DNA of 64,000 nt from a candidate division KSB1 bacterium (GTDB lineage: Bacteria > Zhuqueibacterota > Zhuqueibacteria > Zhuqueibacterales > Zhuqueibacteraceae), in NCBI GenBank assembly GCA_034506175.1, contig JAPDQB010000020.1:1-64000 (forward strand). The letters are read 5' to 3'. Below are positions 47,702 to 59,529 of this stretch, in pieces. A program made the translations under genes and the position numbers. Positions within the stretch are counted from its first letter, which is position 1. Every line of letters starts with the position of its first letter. Under the pieces are notes generated by a model. The model did not search any database, was not told where the DNA came from, and worked only from the letters and a program-made list of their open reading frames with translations.

Positions 47702-49518
47702 TGGAAACGCAAGAGCTAAAACGCATCGTGGAGGCGCTGATCTTCGCGGCGGACGAGCCGTTGAGCGCAGATCGCATCGCTGAAACCCTCGAATTGCAAA
47801 ACGGTTTTGATCTCGGCGTTTTGATTGAGGAATTAAACCGTGATTATCACGAAAGCGGCCGCGCCTTCACGATTCGAAAAGTTGCCGGCGGGTATCAGAT
47901 CGTCACGCAGCAAAACTACGCGAGCTGGATCAGAAAACTTTATCTTGGCCGGCAAAAGAACCGTCTCTCCCACGCGGCTTTGGAAACCTTGGCGCTGATC
48001 GCGTTCAAACAGCCGATCAGCCGCGTCGACATCGCGCAAATTCGCGGCGTCAATTCCGATGCCGTGATCGGCACGTTGTTGGAGCGCAAATTGATCACGA
48101 TTAGCGGCCGCTCCGAGACGGTCGGCCGGCCTTTGCTTTACAGCACCACCCCGGAGTTTCTCAAATATTTCGGCATCAACGATATCACCGATCTTCCCAA
48201 ACCACGCGAAATTGAAGAACTGTTCAGCAAAGAAGGCATGCCGGAAGAGCTTCTGCAGGCGCTGAGCCAAACCGACACACAGCTCAGCCTGCCGATCAAC
48301 ATCGATGGCGAAACGCCCTCGCCGGCGGAAGAGACCGAAAACAAAATCGAGCCGTCACAACCGCCCACCGCTGAAGCTCCTCCTGTTGTTGATTCTTCCA
48401 ACGAACCATCGGAACCTGCCACGATTTCGGACAAAGTTGAAGATCAAACTGCCAATCCAGAAATCGCAGTTTCACCCATTGATATCAATGAAGAGGCGGT
48501 GACGCAGCTTGAAGTTTTGCGCGACAGCGACGCCACCGCCATTTCCTCGCCGCCGGCTAATGCCAGCCAGGACGAAATCGCGTGGATTAGCTTGAACAGC
48601 GAAGCGAATAAACCGGTCGAAGATTTTACTCCGCCCCGCCTTCAAAAGCAAATAAGCAGGCGGAGCGGGGCCGGCGCCGAACTCGCCATTGAAGAATTGA
48701 TGGAAACAGAAAATGATTTGCCGACGTTTGCCGGCGTAAGCGAGGTCGTTTCCAAGACGCTGACAGCAAATGAAAATTCCGGCGCCGGGGCGAAATCATC
48801 GTCCATCGCAACAATGATGGAAGAGATTACAGCGGGTCTCGTTCGAACGGATGAGGTTGCGGGCAGCGGTGAGGCGCTGGAGCCGGAAACAGTTGTTGCC
48901 GAGGTGGACGAAATTGTCGAGATGATCGTGACCGCGCCGGCAGTGGAAGTAAAAGTCGTCGAAGTGCATGGCCCTGGCGCGCCGGATGAAGAGTCGCCGC
49001 CGCTCGCGCTTCAAGCCGACACCGGCGCAGAAATTGATGGCTGGATGGCGGAGGAATTTTCACACGAAGAGATTGCCGAGCCGGATTTTGTAAAAAAATC
49101 CGAGGATTTTTTTTTAGGAGACGTTTCCAAGCCTCTTGTTGATTCTGTGACGGCGATTGAGGCGAACGAAAACGGCGTGGCGACAGGTTCCGAACCGATT
49201 GTGATTGCATCGACGCATTCAACGGCAGAGAAAATTTTTCAGAATCTGATTGAAAATTCATCAGATTCGGAGAGGGAGATGGCGGCGCCTGTTTCGGAGC
49301 CATCCGAGAGCGTGACGATAGTTGAGTTTGACCAGCCAACGATGATCAAATCCGTCGAGAGCGCTGGGCCGACCCAAGCCCCGCCAGGCGTCGCCTCGAC
49401 AGCCGCGCCGGTCATTGCAAACAACGGCCGTCGCGCGATAACATGGCGCGAACGTGTCGCCAGTTGGATCAGGCGCGCGGTCAATAAGCTGATGACGTTT
49501 ATTGACGCAAAATTTTAG
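47701..49518 (+). CDS. scpB: ScpB with a long acidic C-terminal extension
   Basis: Residues 1-190 are a normal ScpB (LKRIVEALIFAADEPLSADRIAETL, YASWIRKLYLGRQKNRLSHAALETLALIAFKQPISRVDIAQIRG, GRPLLYSTTPEFLKYFGI), which binds ScpA in the SMC complex. The protein then continues for about 415 residues of low-complexity, Glu/Ala/Pro/Ser-rich sequence with no domain, ending in a basic amphipathic tail (WRERVASWIRRAVNKLMTFI). Normal ScpB is about 180-220 aa. A GC-rich palindrome (48629-48671) lies inside the extension in frame. Start ATG 47701 overlaps scpA by one base. Confidence 0.93.
   Translation: METQELKRIVEALIFAADEPLSADRIAETLELQNGFDLGVLIEELNRDYHESGRAFTIRKVAGGYQIVTQQNYASWIRKLYLGRQKNRLSHAALETLALIAFKQPISRVDIAQIRGVNSDAVIGTLLERKLITISGRSETVGRPLLYSTTPEFLKYFGINDITDLPKPREIEELFSKEGMPEELLQALSQTDTQLSLPINIDGETPSPAEETENKIEPSQPPTAEAPPVVDSSNEPSEPATISDKVEDQTANPEIAVSPIDINEEAVTQLEVLRDSDATAISSPPANASQDEIAWISLNSEANKPVEDFTPPRLQKQISRRSGAGAELAIEELMETENDLPTFAGVSEVVSKTLTANENSGAGAKSSSIATMMEEITAGLVRTDEVAGSGEALEPETVVAEVDEIVEMIVTAPAVEVKVVEVHGPGAPDEESPPLALQADTGAEIDGWMAEEFSHEEIAEPDFVKKSEDFFLGDVSKPLVDSVTAIEANENGVATGSEPIVIASTHSTAEKIFQNLIENSSDSEREMAAPVSEPSESVTIVEFDQPTMIKSVESAGPTQAPPGVASTAAPVIANNGRRAITWRERVASWIRRAVNKLMTFIDAKF
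48629..48671. repeat. GC-rich palindromic element inside scpB
   Basis: CTCCGCCCCGCC and GGCGGAGCGGGGC flank an A-rich loop, as in the intergenic copy at 21001-21073. It is read in frame as TPPRLQKQISRRSGAG. Confidence 0.7.
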
Positions 49519-49523
49519 AACCC

Positions 49524-50306
49524 ATGAAGCGCGTGTGGAGTGAATTGCCAAACGTTCAACCGTTGCCGGGCACGATGCGGTTGAACCGTTATCTGGCGCA
49601 AAGCGGTTTAGGCTCGCGCCGTGAAGTCGAAAAGCTCATCACGCGCGGTGAAGTCAAAATCAACGGCAAAAACGTCCACGATTTGGCGACGCGGGTTGAT
49701 TTGCTTTGCGATGAAGTGGTGGTGCAAGGTGAAAGCGTGCGGCCGGTCAACACGCTGGTTTATCTGATGCTCAACAAACCGGCCGGCTACGTGACGACGG
49801 TGAAAGATGAAGGGAGCCGGCAAACAATTTTTGCGCTGGTCAAGCTTCCGGTGCGCGTTTTTCCGGTTGGCCGCCTTGATTTGGACAGCGAGGGTTTGCT
49901 GCTGTTGACCAATGATGGCGAACTGACTTACCGCTTGACGCATCCGCGCTTCAAGGTACCGAAAGTTTACCACGTGCTGCTGAACAAGCCTTTGCAACCG
50001 ACGGCGGTGCAGCTTTTTCACGAAGGCGTGATCATCGATGAAACCTGTCGTGTGCAGGGCGAGCTGCGTTTTACCAATGTGAACGATCACCGGCGGTGTG
50101 AAGTGACGATCTTCGAAGGCCGCAATCGGCAGATTCGAAAAATGTTTGCGGCGCTTGGTTACCGCGTGAAAGGGTTGCAGCGCATTCAAATTGGGCCGTT
50201 GTTGCTGGGGAAGCTAAAGCTTGGCGCGTGGCGGTATTTGACGGAGAAAGAAATTCAGCTTTTGAAGGCAGCGGTAGCGTTACGAAATGATGAAGTGAAA
50301 TTTTAA
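49524..50306 (+). CDS. rluB: Pseudouridine synthase RluB/RsuA family
   Basis: This 260-aa RsuA/RluB/E/F-family enzyme has the S4 domain (MRLNRYLAQSGLGSRREVEKLITRGEVKING) and the catalytic motif FPVGRLDLDSEGLLLLTNDGEL with the nucleophile Asp in GRLDxDS. RNRQIRKM is the C-terminal family motif. The place next to scpAB and cmk is widely conserved and favours RluB. An inner ATG (49575) could also start it. Confidence 0.93.
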   Translation: MKRVWSELPNVQPLPGTMRLNRYLAQSGLGSRREVEKLITRGEVKINGKNVHDLATRVDLLCDEVVVQGESVRPVNTLVYLMLNKPAGYVTTVKDEGSRQTIFALVKLPVRVFPVGRLDLDSEGLLLLTNDGELTYRLTHPRFKVPKVYHVLLNKPLQPTAVQLFHEGVIIDETCRVQGELRFTNVNDHRRCEVTIFEGRNRQIRKMFAALGYRVKGLQRIQIGPLLLGKLKLGAWRYLTEKEIQLLKAAVALRNDEVKF

Positions 50307-50390
50307 CGTCGTTGGCTCAACCTCGGACGCAGCGAACGACTGGCAGAAGGATGATGGATCAAAACAACTTCGAATGCAGAAGACTTTCTC

Positions 50391-51074
50391 TTGAGAGAAC
50401 GACGACTGATTATCGCGATTGACGGTCCGGCCGGCTCCGGCAAAAGCACGACGGCGCGCTTGCTGGCGAAGCGGATCGGTTACATCTACCTTGATACCGG
50501 CGCGTTTTATCGCGCGCTCACCCTCAAAGTTTTGGACGCCGGTGTTTCGCCGGAAGACAGCGCCAGTATCTTGCAACTGGCGGAAAAGATGAACATCGAG
50601 ATGCAACCATTGGAAGATAAAAACCGGGTGTTGCTGGATGGCCGTGAGGTGACGCAACAGATTCGCGAGCCGGCGGTGACCAATGCCGTCGCACCGATTG
50701 CGGCCAACCCTCGAGTTCGCGCCATCATGGTCGAAAAGCAGCGTGCCATCGGCCGCAACGGTGGCGTGGTGATGGAAGGTCGGGACATCGGCACGGTGGT
50801 GTTTCCTGATGCGGATTTGAAAATTTTCATGCAGGCTTCGTTGGACGAGCGCGCCCGGCGCCGGCAGGAAGAACTGGCGGCGATGGGCATTGTGCGCGAT
50901 CGGGAAATCTTGAAGGAAGAAATCGCCCGGCGCGATCAAAATGATTCCACCCGCATGGTCGCGCCATTGATTCGCGCCGCCGACGCGATCTTGCTCGATA
51001 CCACGAGCTTGACGATTGAGCAACAGGTCGATTTCATCGTCGGCGAACTGGAAAAGAAATTGAACTCGCGTTGA
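50391..51074 (+). CDS. cmk: Cytidylate kinase
   Basis: Cmk (227 aa) phosphorylates CMP/dCMP. Marks: IIAIDGPAGSGKSTTARLLAKRIGYIYLDTGAFYRALTL, VTNAVAPIAANPRVRAIMVEKQR and EGRDIGTVVFPDADLKIFM. The start appears to be TTG 50391; no ATG or GTG in frame lies before the P-loop. It leads the conserved cmk-plsC-rpsA string. Confidence 0.95.
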   Translation: MRERRLIIAIDGPAGSGKSTTARLLAKRIGYIYLDTGAFYRALTLKVLDAGVSPEDSASILQLAEKMNIEMQPLEDKNRVLLDGREVTQQIREPAVTNAVAPIAANPRVRAIMVEKQRAIGRNGGVVMEGRDIGTVVFPDADLKIFMQASLDERARRRQEELAAMGIVRDREILKEEIARRDQNDSTRMVAPLIRAADAILLDTTSLTIEQQVDFIVGELEKKLNSR

Positions 51075-51077
51075 GAG

Positions 51078-51698
51078 ATGCGGTTGGTCTTTCGTTTTTT
51101 GCAACTGATGTTTCGAATGGGCTTTTTCCTGCTGTTTCGCATTCAAGTGCAGGGGCGAGAGCACATTCCGCGGCACGGTAAATTGCTGCTGGCCGCCAAT
51201 CACGTTTCGGCCTACGATCCGTTCGTGATCGGCGCATTGGTGCCGCGCGGGCTTTATTTTTTGGCCAAAAAAGAGTTGTTTCAAAACCCTGTTGTCGGAG
51301 TGATTTTGCGCGTCGTGCTTCACGCCGTTCCGGTTGACCGCCGCGACATTGGCCACACGACGGTTCGCCACATCAATCACTTGTTGGAAAACGGCGAAGC
51401 CATTCTGCTTTTTCCCGAAGGCACGCGCAGCCGCTCCGGTCAAATCGGCGCGGGCAAATCCGGCGTCGGCATGATCGCCGCCGCCAACCAAGCGGACATT
51501 CTGCCGGTGCGTGTCGAAGGCTTGTTTGGCAAACGCGCCTCCTTATGGCGCCGGCCGCGGATTAAAGTGATTTTCGGCTCGATCATTTCCGTTGCCCCGT
51601 TTTTGAAAAACGGCACGGCCACCAAGGAAATCTACCGGCAAATCGCCAGCACGGTGGTGGATCGTATTCGTGTGATGGGAACGGCGCTGGCGGCCTGA
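51078..51698 (+). CDS. plsC: 1-acyl-sn-glycerol-3-phosphate acyltransferase
   Basis: This 206-aa PlsC-type enzyme acylates lysophosphatidate in the inner membrane. The N-terminal helix (FRMGFFLLFRIQV) is followed by the NHx4D motif (AANHVSAYDPFVIG) and FPEGTRSRSGQIG; LPVRVEG is the third block. It is 3 nt after cmk. Confidence 0.94.
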   Translation: MRLVFRFLQLMFRMGFFLLFRIQVQGREHIPRHGKLLLAANHVSAYDPFVIGALVPRGLYFLAKKELFQNPVVGVILRVVLHAVPVDRRDIGHTTVRHINHLLENGEAILLFPEGTRSRSGQIGAGKSGVGMIAAANQADILPVRVEGLFGKRASLWRRPRIKVIFGSIISVAPFLKNGTATKEIYRQIASTVVDRIRVMGTALAA

Positions 51699-51710
51699 TT
51701 TCGGCGACAA

Positions 51711-51776
51711 CCCGAATATCCTTTTTAAAACAAAAAAGGAAATCGGGGATTCGTGCTTTTCTCTCGAGAGGAAAGC
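51711..51776 (+). promoter_or_regulatory. Two hairpins in the rpsA leader
   Basis: CCCGA..CCTTTTT pairs with AAAAAGG..TCGGG (51711-51747), and GCTTTTCTCTCGAGAGGAAAGC (51755-51776, read as two arms) forms a second stem. They lie just upstream of the rpsA ribosome site. S1 regulates its own translation in other bacteria; a leader structure here may do the same, by inference. Confidence 0.4.
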
Positions 51777-51810
51777 TCAATAAATAACCTGTAGGAGGTT
51801 TACCTTAACC

Positions 51811-53739
51811 ATGTTTCAACCAATTCAATTCACATCCGCAACAGCGGAAACCAACGTGGGTCATAGCCCCCAGAGAGGAGGTGATGCACTCGCAAAAAAA
51901 ACCAGTCTGACAAACGGCAAGCTGGGCGCCTTGAAAATCGTGAGCAAGGACGAGCTTCAAGAAGAGCGTGAGTACTCCGACGAAGACTTGTCGAACTTTC
52001 AGCGACTCTACGAAGACACGCTCGCGGAATTTATCGAAGGCCAATTGGTCACCGGCAAAATTTCGGCGATCAACGAGAAAGAAGTCGCGGTTGATATTGG
52101 CTTCAAGAGCGAGGGCGTGATTCCGCTCGATGAGTTTCTCGATCCCAAAGTCATTAAAGTCGGCGACGACATCGAAGTTTTTCTCGACAATGTCGAGGAC
52201 AAGGATGGCCAGTTGGTGCTTTCCAAAAAGAAGGCTGATTTCATGCGCGTGTGGGAGCGCGTTTTGAGGGCGCACGCCACCGGCGAGATCATTCAAGGCC
52301 GCTGCACCCGCCGCATCAAAGGCGGCATCGTCGTGGATTTGATGGGCATCGATGCATTTTTGCCGGGCTCGCAAATCGATGTCAAGCCGATTCGTGATTT
52401 TGATCAGTTCATCGGCAAGATCATGGATTTCAAAGTTGTCAAAGTCAACGAACTGCGCAAAAACATCGTGGTCTCGCATCGCGTGCTCGTCGAAGAGCAG
52501 ATGTCCGAACAGCGCCAGCGCATTCTCGCCAATCTCGCCAAGGGCCAGGTGCTCGACGGCACAGTTAAGAACATCACCGACTTCGGCGTGTTCATCGATC
52601 TCGGCGGCGTTGACGGGCTTTTGCACATCAACGATTTATCGTGGGGACGCGTCAATCATCCCTCCGAAACGGTTCAGCTCGATCAGAAGCTGAAAGTGAT
52701 GGTGTTGGATTTCAACGAGGCCAAAGACCGGATTTCGCTCGGCTTGAAGCAGTTGCAGCCGCATCCGTGGATCGAAGTTGACAAGAAATATCCGGTCGAC
52801 TCCGTGGTGCGCGGCAAAGTCGTCAGCATATCCGATTACGGCGCCTTCGTGGAATTGGAGCGCGGCGTTGAAGGTCTCATTCATATCTCCGAGATGAGCT
52901 GGACGCAGCATATCCGCCACCCCAGCAAAATTCTCTCGGTCGGCGAAATGGTCGAGGCCAAGGTGCTCAGTATTGATTTGGAAGAACGAAAAATCTCGCT
53001 CGGCCTCAAGCAGCTCGAGCCTGATCCGTGGGACGGCATCGAGTTGAAATATCCGGTCGGCTCGCGCCAAAAGGGCATCGTGCGCAACCTGACCAATTTT
53101 GGCGCCTTCGTCGAATTGGAAGAGGGCATCGACGGCTTGATTCACATCTCCGATCTTTCATGGACGAAAAAGATTCGCCATCCCGGCGAGGTGGTGAAGA
53201 AGGGCGACGAAATCGAAATCATCGTGCTCAACGTCGACAAGGGCAACCGTCGCATTTCGCTTGGATACAAACAAACGAAGGACAATCCGTGGGATGAGTT
53301 TGAAGGCGCGTATGGCGTGCATACCAAAACCAAAGGCAAGATTCTGCGCATGATCGACAAGGGCGTGATCGTCGAATTGCCGGCGCTGGTCGATGGTTTT
53401 GTGCCGTTGTCACATCTCGCCAAAACCAATCTCGCGAAGCCCGCGGACGGTTACGCCGTCGGCGACGAGCTTGATTTGGTCGTCATCGAGTTCAACAAGG
53501 ACAACAAGAAAATCATTTTGTCGGAGAAATTGGCCAAGGAGCCGCACGGCGAAGGCGGAAAAAGGAAGCGAGGTCGCGGCAAAGCTGCGGAAGCCGGTGC
53601 GACCGAAGCGAAGCTGACGCCGGAAGAGTTGGCTGCCGCCGATGAGATTTTGTCGGACACGACTTCTGCCGTGATGGAAACTCCAGAGAAGATGCCCGCT
53701 CCGGAATTCACTGTGGCGGAGCCTGACCCACAAGCGTGA
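51811..53739 (+). CDS. rpsA: 30S ribosomal protein S1
   Basis: S1 (642 aa) binds mRNA on the 30S subunit. Six S1 domains are visible, with cores at VTGKISAINEKEVAVDIGFK, IQGRCTRRIKGGIVVDLMG, LDGTVKNITDFGVFIDLGG, VRGKVVSISDYGAFVELERG, QKGIVRNLTNFGAFVELEEG and TKGKILRMIDKGVIVELPA, then a basic tail (GGKRKRGRGKAAEAG). The start is uncertain: ATG 51811 has taggagg 12 nt upstream, while a better gaggaggtgATG at 51884 is out of frame by one base because of an eight-A run just after it. Confidence 0.95.
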   Translation: MFQPIQFTSATAETNVGHSPQRGGDALAKKTSLTNGKLGALKIVSKDELQEEREYSDEDLSNFQRLYEDTLAEFIEGQLVTGKISAINEKEVAVDIGFKSEGVIPLDEFLDPKVIKVGDDIEVFLDNVEDKDGQLVLSKKKADFMRVWERVLRAHATGEIIQGRCTRRIKGGIVVDLMGIDAFLPGSQIDVKPIRDFDQFIGKIMDFKVVKVNELRKNIVVSHRVLVEEQMSEQRQRILANLAKGQVLDGTVKNITDFGVFIDLGGVDGLLHINDLSWGRVNHPSETVQLDQKLKVMVLDFNEAKDRISLGLKQLQPHPWIEVDKKYPVDSVVRGKVVSISDYGAFVELERGVEGLIHISEMSWTQHIRHPSKILSVGEMVEAKVLSIDLEERKISLGLKQLEPDPWDGIELKYPVGSRQKGIVRNLTNFGAFVELEEGIDGLIHISDLSWTKKIRHPGEVVKKGDEIEIIVLNVDKGNRRISLGYKQTKDNPWDEFEGAYGVHTKTKGKILRMIDKGVIVELPALVDGFVPLSHLAKTNLAKPADGYAVGDELDLVVIEFNKDNKKIILSEKLAKEPHGEGGKRKRGRGKAAEAGATEAKLTPEELAAADEILSDTTSAVMETPEKMPAPEFTVAEPDPQA

Positions 53740-53772
53740 AGTTTGCCTTTCGGGCGCCGTCCGCTTAATGGA

Positions 53773-53810
53773 TTGACCGGTCACTGCGAAGTGACCGGTC
53801 AATAATTTTA
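53773..53810 (+). terminator. Hairpin terminator after rpsA
   Basis: TTGACCGGTCACT and AGTGACCGGTCAA (53773-53785 and 53790-53802) form a 13-bp stem with a GCGA loop, followed by taatttta. The T-tract is weak. Confidence 0.7.
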
Positions 53811-53816
53811 GAAAAC

Positions 53817-54647
53817 ATGCACCGCAACGTTATTTTTGTTGCCGTCATCGAACTGTTTCTGTCCCTCGCCGTCTTCGGCCAAATTTCCGAAGAAGAGATT
53901 CTCACCCTCCTCGAACGCCATGAACTCGCGATCACGCGGGAGCGTATTAACCAAACCTATCGTCAATATCCCAATTCCGCCGTCGCGGCGTATTTTCACG
54001 CGATGCTCGAACAAGACGGCGAAACGGCAAGTAAATATTTTCAAGACATCGCCTCGCGTTTTCCCGGGACGGTTTACGCCGAGCGGGCGTTGTTTCGATT
54101 GGGGCAATATCACTTCGCACAAGGCACCTACAATCGCGCTCGGCAATACTTTCTGAGTTTGATCGAACAGTATCCCAAATCGATTTTATTGCCGCAGGCG
54201 AATTATTATGCGGCGAAATCTTTGGTCATTATCGGAATGCCGACGGGCGTTGAATTGTCGCAAGCGCGCGAGGAATTGTCGCGCTGCGTGGAAAAATACC
54301 CTGGCACTTGGGTGGCGAAATTCGCCGCGGAAGATTTGGCCAAATTGCCATCGCTCACAGCCGCGCCCAAACAAAAACCTTCCGAGCCGCCTCCACCAAC
54401 GCCCAAAAAACTCAAAGGCATTTATACGGTTGACATTGGCGCATTTGACAGCCGCGAAAAAGCTGCGCGTGAGCAGGCTGTTTTTTCAAAGGCGGGTTAT
54501 CCGACGGAGATCAGCGAAGAGCGCCGGGGGCGGAAAATATTTTATAAAGTTTTGGTGGGAGATTTTACCGACCGCAGTCAAGCCCGCAAGTTTTCCGACG
54601 ATTTGCAACGAAAATACAAAGTCAAGAGTCATGTAGTGAAAAGGTAG
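53817..54647 (+). CDS. Exported TPR and SPOR domain protein
   Basis: This 276-aa protein has a signal peptide (MHRNVIFVAVIELFLSLAVFG), TPR-like helices (AVAAYFHAMLEQDGETASKYFQDIASRFPG, ALFRLGQYHFAQGTYNRARQYF), a proline-rich linker (KPSEPPPPTPKK) and a C-terminal SPOR domain (GIYTVDIGAFDSREKAAREQ to VKSHVVKR) that binds denuded septal peptidoglycan. It likely acts in the periplasm at division sites. Confidence 0.88.
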   Translation: MHRNVIFVAVIELFLSLAVFGQISEEEILTLLERHELAITRERINQTYRQYPNSAVAAYFHAMLEQDGETASKYFQDIASRFPGTVYAERALFRLGQYHFAQGTYNRARQYFLSLIEQYPKSILLPQANYYAAKSLVIIGMPTGVELSQAREELSRCVEKYPGTWVAKFAAEDLAKLPSLTAAPKQKPSEPPPPTPKKLKGIYTVDIGAFDSREKAAREQAVFSKAGYPTEISEERRGRKIFYKVLVGDFTDRSQARKFSDDLQRKYKVKSHVVKR

Positions 54648-54649
54648 CT

Positions 54650-54752
54650 GGTTAGCTGGTCGCTTGTCACTGGTGGCTGATCAATTGCCGAGCAACGAGC
54701 AACCAGCAACGAGCAACCAGCAACCAGCAACCAGCAACCAGCAACGAGCAAC
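54650..54752. repeat. Heptamer inverted repeat with nine tandem (G/C)AGCAAC units
   Basis: Left part gctggttagctggtcgcttg (54650 onward), right part nine exact tandem heptamers GAGCAAC/CAGCAAC at 54690-54752, ending 5 nt before the moeA ATG. No Shine-Dalgarno remains in front of moeA. Confidence 0.9.
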
Positions 54753-54757
54753 CAACC

Positions 54758-55975
54758 ATGATTACCGTCCGCCAGGCTTTGGAAACTGCCCTGCAGCAAA
54801 CCAAGCGTCTTCCGGTTGAAACGCTGGCATTACTGGAAAGCGTCGGCAGGGTGTTGGCCGAAGATGTCATTTCCGACATTGACATGCCGCCGTTTGCGCG
54901 CAGCACGATGGATGGCTATGCTCTGTGCAGTGAAGATATTCGCCACGCACCGCAACGGCTGCGAGTTGTTGGCGTGATTCCGGCGGGAGCTTATCCGAAC
55001 TTTTCTCTGCAGCCGATGCAAGCCGCTAAAATCATGACCGGCGCGCCCTTGCCGGTTGGCGCGGATGCGGTGCAAATGGTCGAAAAAACCAGGCCGCTTC
55101 AAGATGACGCTGCGGTTGAAATTTTGGAATCCGTCTCGCCCGGCCATAATGTTTCACCGCTTGGCAGCGAGGCCCGGCGAGGGGATGTCGTTTTGCCGGC
55201 AGGCGCTTTTATTTCACCCGGTGTGATCGGTTTGCTGGCGGCGGTGGGCAAAAACTCGGTTGCGGTTTATCGGGCGCCCTCCGTCGGCATTTTGGCAACC
55301 GGTGATGAACTGGTCGACATCACGGCGAAACCCGGGCTTGGACAAATTCGCAACAGCAACAGTTTTACTTTATATGCGCAAGTCAAGCAGGCGGGAGGCA
55401 AGCCACACCTTCTGGGCGTTGCCAAAGACACCAGGGTGAATTTACGCCAGAAGATTGCGGAAGGTTTGCAGTTTGATTTGTTTTTGGCAACCGGCGGCGT
55501 TTCGATGGGCGATCTCGATCTCGTCGAAGAGGTGTTTGCCGAATTCGGCCTTGAAATTTTTTTCGATAAAATTGCGATGAAACCCGGCAAACCGGTAATG
55601 CTGGCGCGCTCGGCGCGTGGCGGGCTGGTTTTCGGCTTGCCTGGCAACCCCGTTTCCGCAACGACTGTTTTCGAGGTTTTAGTCCGCCCGGTGATGCGCA
55701 AGATGATGGGTTTCCCGATCTATCAAAATCACATGGTGCTCGCTTCGCTCACCGAACCGTTTGTCAATCGCTCCGGCCGCGAGCATTATGCGCCGTCCGT
55801 GACGTGGTACGAAGAAAAGCGTTTTCTGGTGCGCCCGCTCAAATCCAAAGGCAGCGGGGATGTGGTCACGTATGCCAAAAGCAATTCCTACCTCATTTGC
55901 CCGATCGAGCGCACGGACTTTTCGCCAAACGAAAACGTTGTGGTCATGTTGCGGCCGGATTTTTTTTATGGATGA
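54758..55975 (+). CDS. moeA: Molybdopterin molybdenumtransferase MoeA
   Basis: MoeA (405 aa) inserts molybdenum into adenylated molybdopterin. Marks: FARSTMDGYAL, IMTGAPLPVGADAVQMVE, GHNVSPLGSEARRGDVVL, ILATGDELV and TGGVSMGDLDLV, with GLPGNPVSATTVFEVLVRP. It ends 4 nt before the convergent tricorn gene. Molybdoenzymes are not in the window. Confidence 0.95.
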   Translation: MITVRQALETALQQTKRLPVETLALLESVGRVLAEDVISDIDMPPFARSTMDGYALCSEDIRHAPQRLRVVGVIPAGAYPNFSLQPMQAAKIMTGAPLPVGADAVQMVEKTRPLQDDAAVEILESVSPGHNVSPLGSEARRGDVVLPAGAFISPGVIGLLAAVGKNSVAVYRAPSVGILATGDELVDITAKPGLGQIRNSNSFTLYAQVKQAGGKPHLLGVAKDTRVNLRQKIAEGLQFDLFLATGGVSMGDLDLVEEVFAEFGLEIFFDKIAMKPGKPVMLARSARGGLVFGLPGNPVSATTVFEVLVRPVMRKMMGFPIYQNHMVLASLTEPFVNRSGREHYAPSVTWYEEKRFLVRPLKSKGSGDVVTYAKSNSYLICPIERTDFSPNENVVVMLRPDFFYG

Positions 55976-55979
55976 AAAT

Positions 55980-59282
<3,303 letters not shown>

Positions 59283-59462
59283 CTCTCAGTCTCCTCAAAG
59301 AAGCAGTTCTCACATGTTGTTTCGGGGATATGCGATATGCAACTCGTTTCTTGATGCAAGCGTATCAAGATAAAAATTTTTTGGATTAAATCAAAATTTA
59401 ATTTCGGAAAAATTGCAAAGAAGGCGCAAACGCCCCGGCCGCATGATTTTGAAAGCTTGCTG

Positions 59463-59491
59463 TTGTCAAATTTGAAATTGTTTCGTAAATT
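59463..59491 (+). promoter_or_regulatory. Sigma70-type promoter for the metallophosphoesterase gene
   Basis: TTGTCA (59463-59468), 17-nt spacer, TAAATT (59486-59491), about 40 nt before the ATG. Best promoter match in the window. Confidence 0.6.
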
Positions 59492-59529
59492 GAAACTATT
59501 CGGATTGAACCAGAATTGAGGAAGACGAC

